A DNA stretch of 64,000 nt from JACCZX01 sp963801035 (GTDB lineage Bacteria > Pseudomonadota > Gammaproteobacteria > Burkholderiales > Burkholderiaceae_F): contig CAWDDF010000009.1 of assembly GCA_963801035.1 (NCBI GenBank), forward strand, positions 310,001-374,000, read 5' to 3'. The notes under the pieces were generated by a model. It was given only the letters and a program-made list of their open reading frames with translations. It was not told the origin of the DNA and did no database searches. Positions 1 through 9,518 of this stretch are shown here, piece by piece. The first letter of the stretch is position 1; each line of letters starts with the position of its first letter. A program made the translations under genes and the position numbers.

Positions 1-1
1 C

Positions 2-295
2 GGCGACAAGGAAAAGCAGGCGACCGTGGCGAGCTTCGGCGAAGCCATCGACTGGTTGATGCGTGAGGCCGAGGGCGGCGTGACACGACAGCGCTACAAA
101 GGTCTCGGAGAAATGAACCCGTCGCAGTTGTGGGAAACGACGATGGATCCCGCTGTACGCCGCATGCTCAAAGTGCAGATCGACGACGCGATCGGCGCCG
201 ATCAAATCTTCACGACGCTAATGGGCGACGAAGTCGAGCCGCGGCGTCTGTTCATCGAATCGAACGCGCTTGCCGCCGGCAATATCGACGTTTAG
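2..295 (+). CDS. gyrB: DNA gyrase subunit B, C-terminal end (partial)
   Basis: This is the last part of the ATPase subunit of DNA gyrase, which with GyrA introduces negative supercoils. The reading frame is open from the window edge, so the start lies outside. The hallmark RQRYKGLGEMNPSQLWETTM of the GyrB C-terminal domain is present, followed by the conserved DAIGADQIFTTLMGDEVEPRR and the normal short tail, ending in TAG. No gene follows on the same strand. In betaproteobacteria gyrB normally sits after dnaA and dnaN, so the chromosomal origin may lie a few kilobases to the left (inference). Confidence 0.97.
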   Translation, partial: GDKEKQATVASFGEAIDWLMREAEGGVTRQRYKGLGEMNPSQLWETTMDPAVRRMLKVQIDDAIGADQIFTTLMGDEVEPRRLFIESNALAAGNIDV

Positions 296-657
296 TTGTG
301 GGTGCTGCACATCGTCAAAGTTAGGCCCTCTCGTAATTAAAGTTATCGCGTAACTTTGACGATTCAGCTCTTGTCGCAAGGGTCTGCTTACGACCCATTG
401 CAGACATCGTGGCCGGCATAAAGCGGACATCCCTAGCGTTCCGTCGCAGGCGCGCCGCTTCTGGCGCGTGGCGTCCTATCGGGCATGACGGTCTCTCGCG
501 GCGCGGCGCGAATCGCAACTCTCGCACTTAGTTTTGTGAACGAATAGTTGCTGCGGCACGCATGGAACCTTCCGTCACCACCCTGCCTCGCATTGCGCCT
601 TCGTGCTCTGCTTGCGACCGCTGGAGAAAAAGAAGTTCGGTCTGGCAATGGGTACGG
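296..657. other. Intergenic region downstream of gyrB
   Basis: About 360 bases without a convincing gene, between gyrB and a convergent gene. Short open frames here lack ribosome sites and recognisable products. The stretch holds the palindrome listed separately (311-363), and a small inverted repeat, GTCTGC at 382-387 and GCAGAC at 400-405, inside a segment that reads like an intergenic repeat (GCATAAAGCGGACATC at 416-431 echoes it inversely). No Rho-independent terminator with a T-tract was seen. Confidence 0.5.
311..363. repeat. Perfect 13-bp inverted repeat with nested alternative hairpin
   Basis: ATCGTCAAAGTTA at 311-323 is repeated exactly inverted as TAACTTTGACGAT at 351-363. Within the loop, AAAGTTA (339-345) can also pair with TAACTTT (351-357) across a 5-base TCGCG loop, so two mutually exclusive hairpins share the right arm. 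There is no T-tract, so it is not a standard terminator. It could be a regulator-binding palindrome or an RNA structure in the gyrB 3' region. Function is unknown. Confidence 0.6.
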
Positions 658-1893
658 CTAATCCCGCCGAGGCAGAAACTTAACTACGGCGAGCGCCCCG
701 ATCTGCTTGCCCATGGCGGTGCCAACTTCCGTGGAGTTGCGGAAGTGCACGCCATCGTAGATACGTGCGTTCGAGACTTCTTGCACGAACTCGTCGATCT
801 TCACCCACTTGCGCGCCGAGCCTTTGACGAGATAGCTGCTCGTTCTCAGCGTCGGCATGGTGCCGGTGCCGACTTCGGCCTGCAACACCGTGCCGACGGC
901 TGCGGCCACGATGCAGTGCGCGCACGGATACTCGGGGTGCATCGGTGTCTCAATGAATGGCGTCCACGAGGCATCCCGCTCCGTCGCGTCGTTGCCGTCG
1001 AGATCGCCGTTGCGGATTGCGGTCACAGGCCGCCAGAAGTTGTAGTGGTATTTAGCCTCGAACACGGCAAGCAGCGCGTCATCCGTCGCTTGCGCCACAG
1101 CGGCAAATAATCGCGCGTTTTGCGTAACCTCACGGCCCGGAACATCCGCGACTGAGAGCACGATCCCGTGGTAGATCGCAGGCAACGTCGCTTCCCAGAA
1201 GCTGGCGATTTGGGTTTGCTCGTCTGTACGTCGCGAATTACTCTTGCCGCCAAGCGCCTTAATCTCGTTGTAATCGCGTGCCCATAGCTGACTCGTGAGG
1301 ACAGGTGGCGGACCTGGGCGGAACTGCGCAGGACTTGTAATCAGCCACGGCTTACGCTGCGGCCACTGCGTGACCGCCGGTATGACGGTGGGCAGGTAGA
1401 CACCCGGAGCCGTTTGCGGCCGGTAGGTTTCCGCCGTGCCTGCACCGTCGTCGGCGCGCGATGCAAGAATCGCTGCAGCGGCTTGCTCGCCCACAGCGAT
1501 ACCCGAAGTCTTCGCCGCGCCGTCGGCTATCTTCGATAGCGCCGCCTGATAAGCGGTGTCGATGGCAGCTTGTTGCGACGGCAGCAATTTTGCGAGCGCG
1601 GTGCGGTTTGCAGCCGCAATCGCGGCGTCGACCGAAGCTCCCGGCGCGGCTTCAAGTCTTAATAATCCGGCCGGATAACGCTTCGTAATACTGTTGACGG
1701 CTTCGTAGACGGCAGTCTGCGCGATGGCCATCGCGCGGCTGGCTGGGGGTGGCCCCATTTTTCCGGTGATAACAATCTCGCCAACCTTGATGTTCCAGTC
1801 ACACACGGCGTCGGCTCGCGCTGCAGAACAGGCAAGCAGTGACGTAGCGAGGGCTAAGAGTGCGATCTGCTGATGCTTCGTAATATGGTTCAT
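658..1893 (-). CDS. Exported vanadium-dependent haloperoxidase-like / PAP2-superfamily protein
   Basis: Predicted secreted protein of 411 residues in the PAP2/vanadium haloperoxidase superfamily, which binds vanadate or phosphate. The start at 1893 is chosen because a GGAGA ribosome site precedes it and the product then begins with a signal peptide ending near SAARA. The three superfamily motifs are visible: K-x6-RP (KYHYNFWRP), HPEYPCAHC replacing the usual PSGH signature, and R-x5-H (RIYDGVH). The PSGH serine is Cys here, a variant I recall from a bacterial subfamily, so whether it is a haloperoxidase or a phosphatase cannot be settled. It is followed on the same strand by nothing and preceded by a hydrolase gene. 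Confidence 0.85.
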   Translation of the reverse strand: MNHITKHQQIALLALATSLLACSAARADAVCDWNIKVGEIVITGKMGPPPASRAMAIAQTAVYEAVNSITKRYPAGLLRLEAAPGASVDAAIAAANRTALAKLLPSQQAAIDTAYQAALSKIADGAAKTSGIAVGEQAAAAILASRADDGAGTAETYRPQTAPGVYLPTVIPAVTQWPQRKPWLITSPAQFRPGPPPVLTSQLWARDYNEIKALGGKSNSRRTDEQTQIASFWEATLPAIYHGIVLSVADVPGREVTQNARLFAAVAQATDDALLAVFEAKYHYNFWRPVTAIRNGDLDGNDATERDASWTPFIETPMHPEYPCAHCIVAAAVGTVLQAEVGTGTMPTLRTSSYLVKGSARKWVKIDEFVQEVSNARIYDGVHFRNSTEVGTAMGKQIGALAVVKFLPRRD

Positions 1894-1973
1894 TAGGGCG
1901 TTTCTCCGTTTTGGACGACGCAGCGCGCGGTCCACCCTTCATCCGAAAGTGCCATTTCGCTTGGCAGCGGGGC

Positions 1974-2882
1974 TCAGTTGCGTGCAAGAAAAACGAGTAA
2001 CGCTTCGTTAAAGGCCGCGGGATTTTGGTCTGGCGAGCCATGTCGCGCATTCGCGACGGTGATCAACTGCGAGCCGGGAATGCAACGATGTGCGGCCTCA
2101 GAGAGCACCCTGAAGAACGGCCGGGTCAACTCACCCCTGGTGATCGTCACTGGCATTTTGAGCTGAGCCAGTTGCTCGCAGGTCACGCGCGGCGGAGGTG
2201 GTGCGCTGAAGTGCGGCGGGAGTGTTCGCGCATTATCCAAAAGCATCGATCTTGATGCTTGGGAGCGTCTCTCGAAGTTGCCCGGGTCGGCGTATACAAA
2301 GTCAACCATGAGTCGTGTCGCCTCGGCAACGTTGCCGGCTTTTGCCGCCGCAACGACCGGCGCGAAACCCTTGCCTTCGTCGCTCACCACCTTTTGTTCA
2401 TCGGGATTCGTCAGGATTGAGGGCAACGGTGGTTCATTCAAAAAAAGACTGCGCACCAACTCGGGCTGTTCAACAGCCACGCGCAGTGCGATATCCGCCC
2501 CGTACGATTGTCCTACCAGGTGCACCGGCCCCACCTTGAGTTGCCGAATAAACGCAGCGAGGTCGGCCACGTGCGTCGCCCGAGAGTATTGCGTTCCGTT
2601 ATCAGACCACGGCGCCACACCAAAATAGCGCTGGTCGAAAGCGATGATTCGGTAGCGCTTGGCGATCGTTTCACGCTGGGGTTCCCAAGCGCGGTGGTCT
2701 GAGATCGCGCCATGCACGAAAACAACTGGGGCGCCCGTGCCCTGTTCGAGATAGGTGACGCTGGTGCCGTTGACCAACATCTGCTTGACGGACGGCGCTT
2801 CGGCCGGTTGATCCCCTAACGATTGACACCCCGACAGCGACACCACTAAAGCAAAGGAAAAAGCGACTATTGGCTTGATCAT
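1974..2882 (-). CDS. Alpha/beta-hydrolase lipoprotein
   Basis: Alpha/beta-hydrolase fold enzyme of 302 residues anchored as a lipoprotein. Starting at 2882, after a GAGG ribosome site, the product begins with a type II signal peptide with lipobox LSGC. The fold is shown by the oxyanion segment VVFVHGAISD, the nucleophile elbow GQSYGA and a C-terminal catalytic His in NARHGSP. Members act as esterases, lactonases or dehalogenases; the substrate cannot be deduced. It lies 80 bases upstream of the haloperoxidase-like gene on the same strand and may be cotranscribed with it, suggesting an envelope-located oxidative or hydrolytic function (inference). Confidence 0.85.
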   Translation of the reverse strand: MIKPIVAFSFALVVSLSGCQSLGDQPAEAPSVKQMLVNGTSVTYLEQGTGAPVVFVHGAISDHRAWEPQRETIAKRYRIIAFDQRYFGVAPWSDNGTQYSRATHVADLAAFIRQLKVGPVHLVGQSYGADIALRVAVEQPELVRSLFLNEPPLPSILTNPDEQKVVSDEGKGFAPVVAAAKAGNVAEATRLMVDFVYADPGNFERRSQASRSMLLDNARTLPPHFSAPPPPRVTCEQLAQLKMPVTITRGELTRPFFRVLSEAAHRCIPGSQLITVANARHGSPDQNPAAFNEALLVFLARN

Positions 2883-2957
2883 GTTGACCTCGTTGTTGAC
2901 GCCGCACACAACAAAAACGGGCGCGCGCCGGCCAGCACAGGCGCGCGGCCGGGGTGA

Positions 2958-3167
2958 TCACCGCGTAGCCGCGATCGGCCAAGCAGCGAGGTCCTCGATG
3001 GCGGTCGCGGCCGTATCCGGAACCGCCGCCATAACTGGGTGAGCATCGGGCGCCTCTGTCGAAGAGGCGAATGCGCGCACCGGGTCGGCGGTCCGCGCGA
3101 GCAGTATCAAAGCCATCGCGGTGATAGCGCCAAGCGTGCAAAACGTACGAGTCAGGGTCGGGGTCAT
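2958..3167 (-). CDS. Small exported protein of unknown function
   Basis: Predicted 69-residue protein that I do not recognise. The start at 3167 is supported by a strong AAGGAGC ribosome site 5 bases upstream. The product has a typical signal peptide (basic start, hydrophobic core ITAMALILLA, then an Ala-rich cleavage region), leaving a mature part of only about 35 residues rich in Ala, Pro and Asp. It is the first gene of a minus-strand run that continues into the lipoprotein hydrolase and the haloperoxidase-like gene, with a gap of about 75 bases. Confidence 0.6.
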   Translation of the reverse strand: MTPTLTRTFCTLGAITAMALILLARTADPVRAFASSTEAPDAHPVMAAVPDTAATAIEDLAAWPIAATR

Positions 3168-3325
3168 CGGAAGCTCCTTCAAGGGTGGCAAGTCCGTCAG
3201 CGGGGGCGCCGGCGGTGCAGTCACTATCCGGTCCGGTGCGCGGTCGGGTCTTGAAGAAATCCTCAAAGAGATCTCATATTGCGATCAAACGCGCCGGGAA
3301 GCTGAAGCATCGCGCGGTCACCTTG

Positions 3326-5057
3326 CTAGTCGCGCATCCCCAGCTCGCGCAGGCTGGCGATCAACCGCGAGCGCAGTCGGCCTGAGTCGTCGGGTTCGCC
3401 GCGCCGGGGATGCGCGCCTGGACCTGGCGCGGCCACGAAGCCCGGGTGGCGGCGCATGTGCTCGTCGAAAGCCTGCTGCGCCGCCTCGCGCTGGCCCAGC
3501 CGCAGCAGCGCGGCGGCGTGGATCGGCGGCCACACCAGCGTGGGCGTGGTATTGGCAGCGGTCTGGCTCCAGTCGCGCGCCAGCTCGTAGCGGCCGGCGC
3601 CGAAGTGCGCCAGCGCCAGCCGGTACTGCCACTCCGCGCGGAAGGGGTCGCGCGGGCCGAGGCGCAGCGCACGTTCGAGCGCCGCGACCGCCTCGTCGAA
3701 GCGTCCGTTGAACAGCAGCGCCGCGCCATGGGCGCCGAACGCCAGCGGCAGCCGGTAGCGCCCGCTCCACTCGGTGGTGTTGCGCAGCATCGCCGGGAAA
3801 TCGCGTTTCAGGAAGAGCAGGAATGTCTTGGCGCTGTACGTGTAGTTGCCGTCGCGGTCGAGCCGCTCGAGGTTGGCTGCGGCCTCCTCGGCCCTGCGCA
3901 CCGCGGCGGGCCGGTCGTCGGTCCAACCGTTGCTCAGCACGGCGGTGGTCGTGAAGTGGATGCCGCCCCAGGCCCGCGCCGAGTCCGGATTCATCGCCAG
4001 CGCACGGTCGAACAGCGCCCGTGCGGCGAGCACGTTCTCGCGCGTGACGCCGCGATACCACAGCGCATAGCCCTGCATCGCCAGGTCGTCGGCCGTCACC
4101 TCGGTCGGCGACAGCGTCGCAAGGCGCTCGCCGGTCGAGCGGTAGAGCTCGGCGACGAGCGTGCGCTCGATCGCCACCGCGAAGTCACCGACCGCCCGGG
4201 CCAGCTCGGCGCGATCGATGTCGAAAGCCTCGGCCCAGCGCTGCACGCCGCTCTCGCCGTCGATCAGCGTCAAGTTGAGCCGGATCTTGCTGCCTTCCCG
4301 GCGCAGGCTGCCCTGCACGACATGGCGCACGCCCATCTCGCGCGCGACCTGGCGCGGGTCCACGGCCTTGCCCTTGTAGGTGCTGGCGGTGTCGCGCGCG
4401 ATCACGAGGCTGTTCTGCAGCTGCGCGACCGCGATCACGAGGTCGCCGTGCAGCGCGTCGGCCAGCCACTCGGCGTCGGTCGCCTCGCCTTCGAGCGCGA
4501 GCGGCAGCACGATGATCGACAGCGGCGGCACTTCGCGCGGCAAGGGTGTGCGTCGCCAGGTCGGCCGGAGATTGCCAGGTAGATGCCGTGCTGCGCCAGG
4601 CCAGCCAGGCACCGGTCGCGAGCAGCACGGCGAGCACCAGCGCGCCGAGCAGCGCGGCCTGCCACCAAGGCCGAAGCGCCGGGAGGATCCCGTGCAGCGG
4701 GCGCATCGGCGCTCGGCTCCGCACGCGCCTCGCGCAGCCGCTGCGGCGGCTCGTCGGGCACCAGCATGTAGCCGCGCCGCGCCACGTTGCGAATCAGCCG
4801 GTGCTCGCTGTCGCCGAGCACGCGCCGGATGTCGGCAATGGCCTGCGTGAGCGATCCCTCGCCCACCACGACCTTCGGCCACACCGGCTCATCAGCTCGT
4901 CCTTGCTGACCACCTCGCCGGCGCGGCGGCCGAGCGCGAGCAGAACGTCGAGCGCCTGCTTGCGCAGGCCGGCGAGCTCGCCTTCCGCGTCGAGCAACTC
5001 GCCGGCGGCCAGATCGAGCGTGCAGCGGCCCAGCAGCAAGCGGTTTGCTGCCGGCAT
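3326..5057 (-). pseudogene. CadC/ToxR-like transcriptional regulator with TPR domain, multiply frameshifted
   Basis: A one-component membrane regulator read through three frames. Starting at 5057, one frame gives the first half of an OmpR/ToxR winged helix (LLLGRCTLDLAAGELLDAEG to VVSKDELM). A lost base near 4895 shifts to a frame with VWPKVVVGEGSLTQAIADIR and LIRNVARRGYMLVPDEPP, completing the DNA-binding domain. A second shift near 4700 leads to the single membrane helix (QAALLGALVLAVLLATGAWL), and a third near 4550 to the periplasmic part: a TolB-like segment (SIIVLPLALEGEATDAEWLA) and tetratricopeptide repeats to the end. No stop codon lies within the joined frames. This is either a recent pseudogene or an intact gene with assembly errors. 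The segment is visibly GC-richer than its flanks. Confidence 0.75.
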
Positions 5058-5349
5058 TTCGGTCGAGGTGGAGGGACGGTCACGGCATCATCTATCGTGA
5101 TTGCCAAATAATGCTGGCTCAAACCAACTGCTGACACAGTTTGGCATCGCTATGTTGCTGCGGCTCAGTCGCGTGTTGCCGCTCCATGCCGCCGAACCGA
5201 CGAACAGGGTATCTACGGGTCGCTGCGAGAGTCAACCGATCTTGCAACGCCGCCTAGATCGAACAGCAACGCTGGCGGCTGAGATAGATGCTTCAAGGGT
5301 CGTGTTCATCACGTGCTATCGAGCCGACATCACTACGCCAGTCCGTCGA

Positions 5350-6343
5350 TCAGCGCGGCGGCGTAAGCGCCTTGCCGCGCAACCTCTCCCACAGCCACGG
5401 CAGTCCGCGCTGGAAGTCCATCCGGTTCGAAACCCGAATCGGCGGATACACCGGCACCGCGCGGCTGTGCCGCTCGGCGACGACGAAGTTGAACGTATAG
5501 AACGGCTCCTGACCCATGCGCAGGTCGGTGATCAACACGCGCGCGCCGTCCTGCGACATCTTGAAAAAGCCACGGCTGAACCCCGCAATGCGCTCGACGT
5601 CGGATGCCGCGCAATCCTCGTAGCGCATGTCCCGCGCGGGAAGCGGTCGAAGCCGATGCGCCGCTCGCGGTCGAGCAGCGAGTGGAAGCCTTCGTGGAAC
5701 TCGTCCGGCGTAACCGCGACCACCCGCCACAGCAGCGTGTTGAAGGCGTCGGCGTGACCAAAACCCGCGGCCGTTATGCCCTGCTCGCGAGCGATCGGCC
5801 GCGTCACGCCGACGTGCTGCTGTGCCCCGACGCCCCAGGCCAGGTAGACGCTGCTCAGCAGAGGCCCGCCGCATTGCCCGCGGCCCCGCGTCCGCGGTGC
5901 GTGCAAGCAGCGCCGCACCGCCCGACCAGCAGCGGCAGCGTGTACAGCGGGTCGATGATGAAGATGCTGCCGACGCCGAACGGGCGGTCGCTGAACGGCA
6001 GCGCGAGCCTGCGTGCCGTAGACCGTGATCGGTCGAGCAGCGGGTGCGTGACCAGCGCCAGCCACAGCGCGAGCCACCAGCGCCGCCACGGCGCGCCCTC
6101 GCCGTGGAGGCTCACGATCAGCCGCGAACGGCAGCGAGAACAGTGTCAGCCAGAACGGCGATGGGTCTCGGCGCGGTGCAGCACCATGTTGCGGATCGGG
6201 TCGCCATGGTCGATCAAGCACGTCGAGGTCGGGCAGCGTTCCGCCCACCGCGCCCCACGCGCGGCTTTCCACACCGCCGTGCGCCGTCCCATGACCGCCA
6301 CGCCGACCGCGGCGCCCAGTGCGAGTTGCGAAACCGAGTCCAT
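5350..6343 (-). pseudogene. YdjM-family membrane-bound metal-dependent hydrolase, heavily frameshifted
   Basis: Inner-membrane metal-dependent hydrolase of the YdjM family (COG1988), recognisable only by joining fragments from three frames. Beginning at ATG 6343: MDSVSQLALGAAVGVAVMG, then WGAVGGTLPDLDVL, LIDHGDPIRNMVLHRAET, SPFWLTLFSLPFAA, WLALVTHPLLD, TVYGTQ, LALPFSDRPFGVGSIFIID, AWGVGAQQHVGVTRPIAREQ and finally FSRGFFKMSQDGARVLITDL to a stop at 5350. The metal-binding Asp and His positions of the family (PDLD, HR, THPLLD) are there. Total length of about 330 residues equals the family's usual size. About eight shifts in 1 kb without stops argue for sequence error or very recent decay. Confidence 0.75.
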
Positions 6344-6604
6344 GGCGCATTGTGGCGGAGCTCGCACGGTGGCCCAGCTGGTGGGAAGGTGCCGCGCTTT
6401 GCTTTTCAGGCCGCGACTGTAGTTATTTCCAGCGATGCATCTTCTATTACTACCTGAACGACCTGCCCTACGAAGGTCGCGATGAACTTCGCCACGAACA
6501 GGGCTGCGCGTCGAGAGCCTTTTGTTCGGAGTAGTCTGGTGATGCTGCACCAACTCACTTCGATCGCGTTCCACCCCTCACTGCGCGCGTTGGTACGGCG
6601 AGAG

Positions 6605-8431
6605 ATGATGCGGCCCCCTCAACGTGCACCGATCAAATCTATGCCCATGCTTCGCTGTCTGCTGCCGATGCTCGTCGTTTCACTCGGATTCACATCTGCG
6701 CCTGCCCAAACCGGCGTGGCTAGTCCCGCCAATGAGTTGAAGGCGCTGCTCGACGAAGACGTCGAGGCCGCGTTCCGACGTTTCCCGCTTCAGGCCACCG
6801 TGCGCGGTGTTCCCGGTTACAACCATCTGCTGCCCGACCTGTCGTTCGAAGCGCGCGACCGCGAGCACGCACGCGAACGCCGCACGCTCGAGCGCTTGCA
6901 GCGCCTCGATGCGAAAGCGCTGCGCGGTCAGGACCGGATCTCGTACGAACTGCTGCTCGACAAGATGGAGTTCGCGGTCGAGGGGCAGCGATTCCGCGAG
7001 GCCGAGGCGCTGGTGCTGACCACCGGCGGAGGCCTGCACAACCTGATGCCGCGTACCGCGCAGGTCACGCCGTTCCGCACGGTCGATGACTATCGCGACT
7101 ACATCCGGCGAATCACTGCGACGCCGAAGCTCGCCGACGACACCATCGCGCGCCTGAAGTCGGGCCTGGCGAGCGGTTGGATGAGTACACGGCCGGTAGT
7201 GGATCGCATCCTGGCGGCGATCAATGCGCATCTGGTGGACAACGTCGAGCAGAGCGCGTTGCTGTCGCCGTTCGCAAAAATGGCGCCCGGCATCACGGAC
7301 GCCGAACGCGCGGCTTTGGTGGCCGATGCGCGCCGCGCCATTGCCGACGATTACCAGCCGGCGCTGCGCCGCTACCGGGCGTTCATCCAGAACGAGTACC
7401 GGCCCAAGGCGCCGGAGATCGCGGGCCTGGCGTCTTTCAAAGGCGGTGCTGACTACTACGGGTACCTGATCCGCTCGCGCATCGTTCGAAGCCACTCTGC
7501 TAGGCAGATCCACGAGCTTGGCCTTGCCGAAGTGGACGCGGTTCGCAAAGAGATTGGCGCGATCGTGAAAGAGGTCGGCTTCGATGGAACGACGGATCAG
7601 TTCATCGAGCACTTGCGGACCGACCCCAAGTTCTTCTTCAAGTCGCCCGAAGCCGTTCTGGAGGCATACCGCGCGATCGGGCCGCGCGTTGATCCGCATC
7701 TGCCGAAGCTCTTTCACACCGTGCCGCGCATGCCGTACGCGGTGCGCAGCATGACACCCGCCGAAGCGGCCAGCAGCTCGGCGGCCAACTATCAGATCGG
7801 CTCGTTGGCGCTCGGCACCAGCGGTTACTTCACGATCAACGCGCTGGGCTACGCGAGCGAGGCTACGTGGCGCACAGAGACGCTGTTTCTGCACGAGACC
7901 GTTCCGGGCCATCATCTTCAGAGCGCACGTGCCGCGGAGATCGAAGGCCTGCATCCGTGGCGATCGCAGGCCAACTACAACATCGCGTACGGAGAGGGTT
8001 GGGCGCTGTATGCCGAGTGGCTCGGCAACGAGCTCGGCTTCTACAAGGATCCGTACCAGCGCTACGGAAATCTGCAGGCCCGCCTGTTCCGCGCCGCGCG
8101 CCTGGTGGTCGACACCGGCATCCACGCCTTCGGCTGGCCGCGCGACAAGGCGATCGCCTACATGGCTCAGCAGGGCGGCGTCGACCAGCTATTTGCCGAA
8201 AGCGAGGTCGACCGTTACTTCTCGAACCCGGCGCAGGCGCTCGGCTACCAGTTGGGATATCTGAAGATGCGCGAGTTGCGCGCCCGCGCCGAGCGTTCAC
8301 TCGGCCCACGATTCGACGTCAAGGATTTCCACGCGGTGGTGGTCGACAACGGGGCGATGCCAGTGGCCGTCCTCGAGAAAATGGTCGACGAATGGATTGC
8401 TTCGGGAGGCGTCCGGCAGAGCGTCCAATAA
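6605..8431 (+). CDS. Exported DUF885 metallopeptidase-like protein
   Basis: Protein of 608 residues of the DUF885 family, proteins with a zinc-metallopeptidase-like core that probably act on peptides in the envelope. The start at 6605 is preceded by GCGAGAG; the product then has a signal peptide (MLRCLLPMLVVSLGF, cleavage near SAPAQ). Upstream in-frame starts at 6482 and 6542 would only add a basic leader. The signature LFLHETVPGHHLQ (HExxxGHH) lies about two thirds along, followed by the second conserved segment AYGEGWALYAEWLGNELG with the presumed metal ligand Glu. The gene is intact, in contrast to the block to its left. Confidence 0.9.
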   Translation: MMRPPQRAPIKSMPMLRCLLPMLVVSLGFTSAPAQTGVASPANELKALLDEDVEAAFRRFPLQATVRGVPGYNHLLPDLSFEARDREHARERRTLERLQRLDAKALRGQDRISYELLLDKMEFAVEGQRFREAEALVLTTGGGLHNLMPRTAQVTPFRTVDDYRDYIRRITATPKLADDTIARLKSGLASGWMSTRPVVDRILAAINAHLVDNVEQSALLSPFAKMAPGITDAERAALVADARRAIADDYQPALRRYRAFIQNEYRPKAPEIAGLASFKGGADYYGYLIRSRIVRSHSARQIHELGLAEVDAVRKEIGAIVKEVGFDGTTDQFIEHLRTDPKFFFKSPEAVLEAYRAIGPRVDPHLPKLFHTVPRMPYAVRSMTPAEAASSSAANYQIGSLALGTSGYFTINALGYASEATWRTETLFLHETVPGHHLQSARAAEIEGLHPWRSQANYNIAYGEGWALYAEWLGNELGFYKDPYQRYGNLQARLFRAARLVVDTGIHAFGWPRDKAIAYMAQQGGVDQLFAESEVDRYFSNPAQALGYQLGYLKMRELRARAERSLGPRFDVKDFHAVVVDNGAMPVAVLEKMVDEWIASGGVRQSVQ

Positions 8432-8500
8432 AAATCCGCGACGCAACGAAAGCGGAACCGATCGCAAGTAGGAAGTTTTGATATTTTCTGAGAGTGATCG

Positions 8501-9358
8501 ATGCACATCTCAAGCGCTGCGATCAAACCCACTTTCATCATCATGTGCTTGATGATCCTTTGCGGTTCGACCGAGGCGGCTGACGACTGCTCAGTCGCCG
8601 ATGTGTTGGTCAATAGCTGGATCCGAATGGCTCGCAATCACTCCTCAGGATTGCCGACGACCAAGGCCATCCGGAGGGAGCTCGAGTTCAAGACCAGCGA
8701 TCAAGTCGCACTGAAGGGCTATTCGTATTCCCCGCCGTCTGAAGAAAGCGAAACGGCTGCGAAGCACTTTGTCCTTCTGCTGCAGGGAAGCGCATCTTCG
8801 GCCGCGCAGTTGGCCGAGACTGCAAGTGGGCTGGCGCTCGCTGCAAGGCGGGAAGTGTTTGTGTACGAGTATCGCGGATATGGCTCCGAAAGCACGGTCC
8901 ATCCAACCGCGGCGGCGATTCAAAGCGACATCGACGCAATCATCGATCGTCTCTCTGAACGCGGCAGGCGCGGTGTCGTGATTGGACTGTCCATGGGTGG
9001 GATCTTCGCCATTCAATCATTGAAGCGCTCATTGAAGCGTTCCGAGAGCGGTGATCTGCGCGTACTGGTGGACTCCGCTCCCGCTCAGGTGCCGACGATT
9101 CCGCTCCTGCTCCGTTGTCCCCGATGGATGAATCCACTCGATGCCGCTACGGCGGATGTGGCCCAGCGCCTTGGCGTCCTCTATGGCGCTGACGATTGGT
9201 GGTCAAAGGATCCGGCAGCTAACGAGCTCATGGAGAAAGTGAAAGCGGGCGGCGGACGGGTGTGGATGATCGAGGGCGGGCACGTGGATCTGTCGCAATC
9301 CGGACTCGCCATGCGTCTGCCGATATATGCCGATTTCGTGCAGCAGCGCTCACCGTGA
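8501..9358 (+). CDS. Exported alpha/beta-hydrolase
   Basis: Predicted periplasmic alpha/beta-hydrolase of 285 residues. It begins with a signal peptide (core FIIMCLMILCG, cleavage near TEAA). The fold is supported by the strand and oxyanion region HFVLLLQGSASS, the segment VFVYEYRGYGSES, the nucleophile elbow GLSMGG and a late His in EGGHVDLS. The arrangement resembles the YfhR/BEM46-like family of membrane-associated hydrolases, so carboxylesterase activity is a reasonable but unproven guess. It follows the DUF885 gene by about 70 bases on the same strand and could share its transcript. Confidence 0.75.
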   Translation: MHISSAAIKPTFIIMCLMILCGSTEAADDCSVADVLVNSWIRMARNHSSGLPTTKAIRRELEFKTSDQVALKGYSYSPPSEESETAAKHFVLLLQGSASSAAQLAETASGLALAARREVFVYEYRGYGSESTVHPTAAAIQSDIDAIIDRLSERGRRGVVIGLSMGGIFAIQSLKRSLKRSESGDLRVLVDSAPAQVPTIPLLLRCPRWMNPLDAATADVAQRLGVLYGADDWWSKDPAANELMEKVKAGGGRVWMIEGGHVDLSQSGLAMRLPIYADFVQQRSP

Positions 9359-9518
9359 AGCATCAACGGCGCGCAGCCAGCTAGCTGCCGACGGCTTCCG
9401 GCAGGCTTTGCCTGACTCATCAGGCTTTGATGCGCCGCCGTGGTGGCCGAATAGTTGTCATGTTTTCTGAGAACCTGGGTTGTCGGCCGTGTTGAACATG
9501 GCCGCTAATGGCGACACG

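Noticed and set aside
3410..4582. 390-codon plus-strand open frame opposite the CadC-like regulator
   Set aside because: Rich in Arg, Gly and Ala with no family resemblance; it is the mirror of a GC-rich gene on the other strand, whose domains are clear.
6680..8125. 481-codon minus-strand open frame opposite the DUF885 gene
   Set aside because: No signal, domain or ribosome site; antisense shadow caused by codon bias of the intact plus-strand gene.
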